A stretch of DNA of 64,000 nucleotides from NCBI RefSeq assembly GCF_001423615.1, contig NZ_LMOU01000002.1, positions 129,573 through 193,572 on the forward strand. Reading direction: 5' to 3'. Shown here in pieces: positions 60,419 to 64,000 of this stretch (the first letter of the stretch is position 1; every line of letters starts with the position of its first letter). This DNA comes from Microbacterium sp. Leaf159. Its GTDB lineage: Bacteria > Actinomycetota > Actinomycetes > Actinomycetales > Microbacteriaceae. Both the position numbers and the translations under genes were made by a program. Under the pieces are notes generated by a model. It was given only the letters and a program-made list of their open reading frames with translations. It did no database searches and was not told where the DNA came from.

Positions 60419-61831
60419 TCAGCGTGCGGCGAGGGATGATGCGGCGCCGTCGCGGACACCGACCCCGAGTCGGCCTCGGAGCGTCGGTCGGGCACCGTCA
60501 TCGGCGCGGCCGAGGAGTCCTCGGCGACGCAGCTCGGGAGCGGCCAGTCGGGTGAAGGCCTCGAACTGCGCCGGCTGGAACGCCGACAGCACGTTGAATC
60601 CGTCGGCCGCCCCCTCGTCACGCCAGGTCTCGAAGTGGTCGGCGATCGTCGAGGCGTCGCCCACGACGAATGCGGCGGGCACTGCGTGCGCCGCGACCAG
60701 ATGACGCCAGGTCAGCGCACCGCCGGCTCCCCGCCCCTCGACACGCATGCCGACGATTCGGCCGAGCCTGTCGAGCAGTGCTGCACCGTCGTCGCCCAGC
60801 CGGGACGCGTCGTCCGCGGACACGGCCTGATCGAAGTCGGCCGCGCGCAGCGGATCGTCCGCCGCCACCCCGAGTGCGTCGGCGAGCGCCGCGACGGACC
60901 GGTTCGGCGGGAACGCGGTGCGCGCGGACTGATGCCCCTCTGCGAGAGGCACGAGAGCGAGCAGGCGCTCGACGATGCGGCGGGCCTCGGCGTCGGAGTC
61001 GGCGACGACCGGCAGCACGGGGGCGATCACCTTCAGTGTGTCGGGCGAGCGCCCGGCGGCTGCCGCGATCTCGCGCAGATCGCGACGGGTGGCGATCGCA
61101 TCCGCGATGTTCGGGGCGGCGATCAGCGCCAGGTCGGCCTCGGTGGCCGCGAGCGCACGAGAGCGCGGCGAAGTGCCCGCATGCACGATGGGGATCTGGC
61201 CCTGAGGCGGGCGCGCCACATTCAACGGACCGGAGACCCGCACGTGCGCGCCCTGCAGGTCGGCGCCGCGGAGGCCGTCGGGGTCGATCAGCACGCCGCG
61301 CTCGGCATCCGCGATCCAGGCGTCGTCGCTCCACGAGTCCCACAGGCGACGCAGCGCCGTGACGAACTCCTCGGCGCGGTCGTACCGGGTCTCGTTGTCG
61401 GCGTGTGCGTCGCGGCCGTGGTTGCCCGCCGCACGCGGCTCCGCGCCCGTGACGAGGTTCACGCCGGCGCGGCCCCGGGTGAGCACGTCGAGCGAGGCGA
61501 GCGAGCGCGCGGTCGCATACGGGTCGGCGTAGGTCGTGTTCACGGTGGCGATCAGTCCGATCCGCGAGGTGACCCCCGCGAGGAACAGCACCGCGCTCAC
61601 CGGGTCGATGCGCGCCAGCAGATACGGGTCGCGGTACTCGAGATCCGGTCCCGTCGCCAGCCAGTCGCCGAAGAACAGGTAGTCGAGCCCCGCATCCTCG
61701 CCCTCGCGCGCGATGTGGCGGAGGATGTCGGCATCCGCAGAGGGGTCGCGGTGCGCGCCCGGCTGGCGCCAACCGGACGGGTAGGCGCCGAGCGTGCGCA
61801 CCATGGCGCCGATGATGAGGGGTTCGGTCAT
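60419..61831 (-). CDS. NtaA/SnaA/DszA-type flavin-dependent monooxygenase
   Basis: 470 residues, luciferase superfamily, the long subfamily that includes nitrilotriacetate and dibenzothiophene-sulfone monooxygenases. Marks: LDYLFFGDWLATGPDLEYRDPYLL, LASLDVLTRGRAGVNLVTGAEPRAAGNHG (flavin phosphate site) and IPIVHAGTSPRSRALAATEADL. Requires FMNH2 from a partner reductase. ATG 61831 follows TACTTT (61838-61843) by six bases. In-frame start further upstream is rejected. Confidence 0.87.
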   Translation of the reverse strand: MTEPLIIGAMVRTLGAYPSGWRQPGAHRDPSADADILRHIAREGEDAGLDYLFFGDWLATGPDLEYRDPYLLARIDPVSAVLFLAGVTSRIGLIATVNTTYADPYATARSLASLDVLTRGRAGVNLVTGAEPRAAGNHGRDAHADNETRYDRAEEFVTALRRLWDSWSDDAWIADAERGVLIDPDGLRGADLQGAHVRVSGPLNVARPPQGQIPIVHAGTSPRSRALAATEADLALIAAPNIADAIATRRDLREIAAAAGRSPDTLKVIAPVLPVVADSDAEARRIVERLLALVPLAEGHQSARTAFPPNRSVAALADALGVAADDPLRAADFDQAVSADDASRLGDDGAALLDRLGRIVGMRVEGRGAGGALTWRHLVAAHAVPAAFVVGDASTIADHFETWRDEGAADGFNVLSAFQPAQFEAFTRLAAPELRRRGLLGRADDGARPTLRGRLGVGVRDGAASSLAAR

Positions 61832-61837
61832 GCCCCG

Positions 61838-61867
61838 AAAGTATGAGCGCCCGGATCCGACCGCCAA
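61838..61867 (-). promoter_or_regulatory. Leaderless promoter of the NtaA-like monooxygenase gene
   Basis: TTGGCG (61862-61867), 18-bp spacer, TACTTT (61838-61843), six bases, ATG 61831 on the minus strand. One of the few leaderless promoters here with a credible -35. Confidence 0.65.
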
Positions 61868-61950
61868 CCGCCGGAGAAGCGCAGCGAAACGGAGCGCAAC
61901 ACGGCGACACATCCTCGGTGCGTGTCGGTGGCCGATCGGAGGATGGGGTC

Positions 61951-62643
61951 ATGACCACGACCTCCTCCCCCGCATTCTGGACGCCTCCCGCCCGCGTCCG
62001 CGGCACGATCGCCCTCGTCACCGGACGCGGCGAGCGCGCAGGCGTGTACGAGCGCTTCGGCCGCCGTCTGAGCTCGGACGGCTACCTCGTCGCCGTCTTC
62101 GAAGAGGATGCCGATGCCGCGAGCGCCTGGCTCTCCGAGGCCACCGACACCCCGCGAGTGCTCGTCGGGTCCGATGCCGGAGCATCCGCCGTGCTCCGTC
62201 TCGTCGCGCAGGGCGTCTCCGTCGAGGCGGCGGTCGTCGCCGGCACCCTGGTGGATGCCGAGCTCGATCTGCCGTCCGCCGAGGAGCGCACGGCGTGCCC
62301 GCTGCACCTGGGTGTGCTGGCCACCGAGGCCACCTCGGTCGACGTCACTCCGGCCGAGCCGCTCCCGGCTCCCGCAGACCTCGCGGCGATCGAAGTCCCC
62401 GTGCTCGCCGTGCACGGCGGAGCCGACACCGTGTCGCCGCTGCCCCAGGTGATCGACGCGCTGCGCGCCGTTCCCGACCTCGAGATCGTCGAGACCGTCG
62501 CTGGACTGCACGACGCGCTCAACGACCAGTCGCACCGCAGCGTCGCGGCGGCGCTCGTGCAGTGGCTCGAACGTCTGCGCGGCGGTGACGTGCACGCGGC
62601 GATCGTCCGCACCCACGAGACGGCGGCGGTGGCGACCGCATGA
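61951..62643 (+). CDS. Alpha/beta hydrolase-fold protein
   Basis: 230 residues. RGTIALVTGRGERAGVYERFGRRLSSDGYLVAVF at the start, a nucleophile-elbow-like LVGSDAGASAVLRL in which the expected GxSxG serine reads G-S-D-A-G, and VPVLAVHGGADTVSPLPQVIDAL with the Asp and a late His (GLHDALND). The altered elbow makes hydrolase activity uncertain. ATG 61951 with GGAGG upstream. Its stop overlaps the start of the sulfhydrylase gene (ATGA), so it works with sulfur metabolism. Confidence 0.75.
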   Translation: MTTTSSPAFWTPPARVRGTIALVTGRGERAGVYERFGRRLSSDGYLVAVFEEDADAASAWLSEATDTPRVLVGSDAGASAVLRLVAQGVSVEAAVVAGTLVDAELDLPSAEERTACPLHLGVLATEATSVDVTPAEPLPAPADLAAIEVPVLAVHGGADTVSPLPQVIDALRAVPDLEIVETVAGLHDALNDQSHRSVAAALVQWLERLRGGDVHAAIVRTHETAAVATA

Positions 62644-63932
62644 CCGAGTTCTCCACGCGTCAGATCCAGGCGGGCTACATCCCGGGTACTCCGCAGAACA
62701 GCGCCGTCCCGCCGATCTATCAGACGGCCGCATACGAATTCGCCTCGCTCGCCGACGCCGCAGACCTGTTCGCGCTGCGCACCGCCGGCAACCTGTACAG
62801 CCGCAACGCGAGTCCGACCCAGCAGATCCTCGAAGAGCGCATCGCCGCACTCGAGGGCGGGGTGTCGGCGGTGGCCGTGGCGTCAGGGCAGGCGGCGGTC
62901 GCCGTGACCCTGCTCGCGCTCGTGGGCCGCGGTGGTCACATCGTCGCCGCCACCCAGCTGTACGGCGGCACGGTCGATCTGCTGCAGGAGACCTTCGACG
63001 ACTTCGGCATCCCGGTGACCTTCGTCGATCAGGACGACCCCGATTCCTGGCGCGCGGCGATCCGGCCCGAGACGCGCGTGCTGTTCGCCGAGTCCATCGC
63101 GAACCCGATCGCCCAGGTCCTCGACATCCGCGCCGTCGCAGACATCGCGCACGAGGCCGGTGTTCCCCTCGTGATCGACAACACGGTCGGCACCCCGTAT
63201 CTGGTGCGACCGGGTGAGCACGGGGCGGACTTCGTGGTGCACTCCGCGACCAAGTTCCTCAGCGGTCACGGCACGTCCCTCGGCGGTGTGGTCGTCGACC
63301 AGGGCACCTTCGACTTCGGCCGCGAGCCCGCACGCTGGCCGCACTTCACCGAGCCCTACGCACGCGTCGGGGACTTCACCCTGTGGGAGCGCTTCGGCAG
63401 CGGTCAGGCGTTCGCGGCGCTCGTGAAGTCGAAGTACGTGCACGACCTCGGCCCCTCGCTCTCGCCGTTCAACGCCTGGCAGATCCTGCAGGGCGTCGAG
63501 ACCCTCGATCTGCGGGTGGCGCGGCAGACCGCCACGGCGCTCGCGCTCGCTGAGCACCTGCAGCGGCATCCGGCGGTCGCGACCGTGCACCATCCCGGGC
63601 TCGAGGGCAACCGCTGGCATCCGCTCGCCCAGCGCTACCTGCCGCGAGGGGGCCCCTCGGTCTTCTCGTTCGACCTCGCCGTCCCCCTGGATGCCGAGAC
63701 CCAGGGCAGCGTCGCGCGTGTGATCGACTCCCTGCGGGTCATCCGTCTGGTGGCGAACATCGGCGACGCGCGCAGCCTCGTGAACCACCCGGCGTCCATG
63801 ACCCATTCGCACCTCACCGCCGAGCAGCGGGCCGCCGCCGGCATCTCGTTCACGACGATCCGGCTGTCTGCGGGGCTCGAAGATCCGGCCGATCTCATCG
63901 CCGACCTCGACCACGCGCTCGCGCTGGTCTGA
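62640..63932 (+). CDS. O-acetylhomoserine sulfhydrylase / Cys-Met metabolism PLP enzyme
   Basis: 430 residues, fold type I PLP enzyme. [12 protein letters not shown] and [24 protein letters not shown] at the N-terminus, SGQAAV cofactor phosphate site, [12 protein letters not shown], and PLP lysine K205 in [11 protein letters not shown]. The length and [28 protein letters not shown] segment favour O-acetylhomoserine aminocarboxypropyltransferase over cystathionine gamma-synthase. It could fix sulfide or methanethiol released by the neighbouring monooxygenases into homocysteine or methionine. Confidence 0.9.
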   Translation: MTEFSTRQIQAGYIPGTPQNSAVPPIYQTAAYEFASLADAADLFALRTAGNLYSRNASPTQQILEERIAALEGGVSAVAVASGQAAVAVTLLALVGRGGHIVAATQLYGGTVDLLQETFDDFGIPVTFVDQDDPDSWRAAIRPETRVLFAESIANPIAQVLDIRAVADIAHEAGVPLVIDNTVGTPYLVRPGEHGADFVVHSATKFLSGHGTSLGGVVVDQGTFDFGREPARWPHFTEPYARVGDFTLWERFGSGQAFAALVKSKYVHDLGPSLSPFNAWQILQGVETLDLRVARQTATALALAEHLQRHPAVATVHHPGLEGNRWHPLAQRYLPRGGPSVFSFDLAVPLDAETQGSVARVIDSLRVIRLVANIGDARSLVNHPASMTHSHLTAEQRAAAGISFTTIRLSAGLEDPADLIADLDHALALV

Positions 63933-63946
63933 CAGAAGGGGCCATC

Positions 63947-64000
63947 ATGGCAATCGATCTCGGCTACTGGACCCCCGTCTACGGCGGATTCCTCCGCAAC
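63947..64000 (+). CDS. Luciferase-like monooxygenase, 5' end only (SfnG-like start)
   Basis: Eighteen codons before the window edge: MAIDLGYWTPVYGGFLRN. This N-terminus is typical of the dimethylsulfone monooxygenase SfnG/alkanesulfonate monooxygenase group (LGYWTPVFGGWLRN-like). AGAAGGGG lies upstream. It starts 14 bases after the sulfhydrylase stop, so it belongs to the same plus-strand operon and adds a third flavin monooxygenase to the region. Confidence 0.6.
   Translation, partial: MAIDLGYWTPVYGGFLRN

Overview
The window reads as chromosome of a high-GC actinobacterium, most likely Microbacteriaceae and probably Microbacterium or a close relative. The base composition, extreme GC at third codon positions, DUF222/HNH gene with an actinobacterial SOS box, actinobacterial protein O-mannosyltransferase, and many genes with a -10 hexamer placed 6-7 bases before the start codon (leaderless mRNAs) all point that way. 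The genus is an inference. I saw no rRNA, tRNA, CRISPR array, insertion sequence or phage gene. Coding density is very high; the largest gaps are about 200 bp (40130-40329), 178 bp (31873-32050) and 166 bp (60253-60418), and they hold promoters, operators and hairpins.

Layout. 1-2722: methionine uptake operon metQ-metN-metI (minus). 2814-7406: CPA1 Na+/H+ antiporter, ABC-F ATPase and an APH-fold kinase (minus). 7494-11660: SOS-boxed DUF222/HNH endonuclease, a trio of small exported proteins and a spermidine-synthase-like protein (plus). 11749-16978: multiple-monosaccharide ABC transporter (mmsA-mmsB-chvE) with its LacI repressor and paired operators. 17103-23774: ispE, aldo/keto reductase, rsmA, MFS exporter, tatD and metG, a recognisable but interrupted actinobacterial core block. 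23812-25353: membrane-anchored molybdopterin oxidoreductase. 25397-31872: oligosaccharide/peptide-type ABC importer with a GH1 beta-glucosidase. 32051-32936: MarR/VOC pair around twin operators. 32971-37153: LacI regulator, methyltransferase and rsmI, divergent from the mannosyltransferase. 37168-40129: Lrp regulator, amino-acid permease and PLP aminotransferase. 40330-49935: housekeeping and redox genes including hrpA.

49940-52776 is the most unusual part. It is a tightly overlapping five-gene operon encoding an EspC-like small protein, a 429-residue WXG/LXG-type polymorphic toxin with a C-terminal candidate PD-(D/E)XK nuclease domain, two tandem paralogous putative immunity proteins, and a WXG100 protein. 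No type VII secretion machinery lies in the window.

52907-64000 is a large cassette for uptake and oxidation of an unknown, possibly organosulfur, compound. It has a family-5 solute-binding protein, two permeases, a double ATPase, a luciferase-like monooxygenase and two carboxymuconolactone-decarboxylase-fold proteins. A second luciferase-like monooxygenase, an alpha/beta hydrolase, an O-acetylhomoserine sulfhydrylase and the start of a third monooxygenase follow. An MsuE-like FMN reductase at 42371 could supply reduced flavin.

Two translation-initiation modes coexist. Operon-internal and metabolite-regulated genes use Shine-Dalgarno sites, while about 18 first-in-operon genes show a -10 hexamer, six or seven bases, then ATG or GTG, implying leaderless transcripts.
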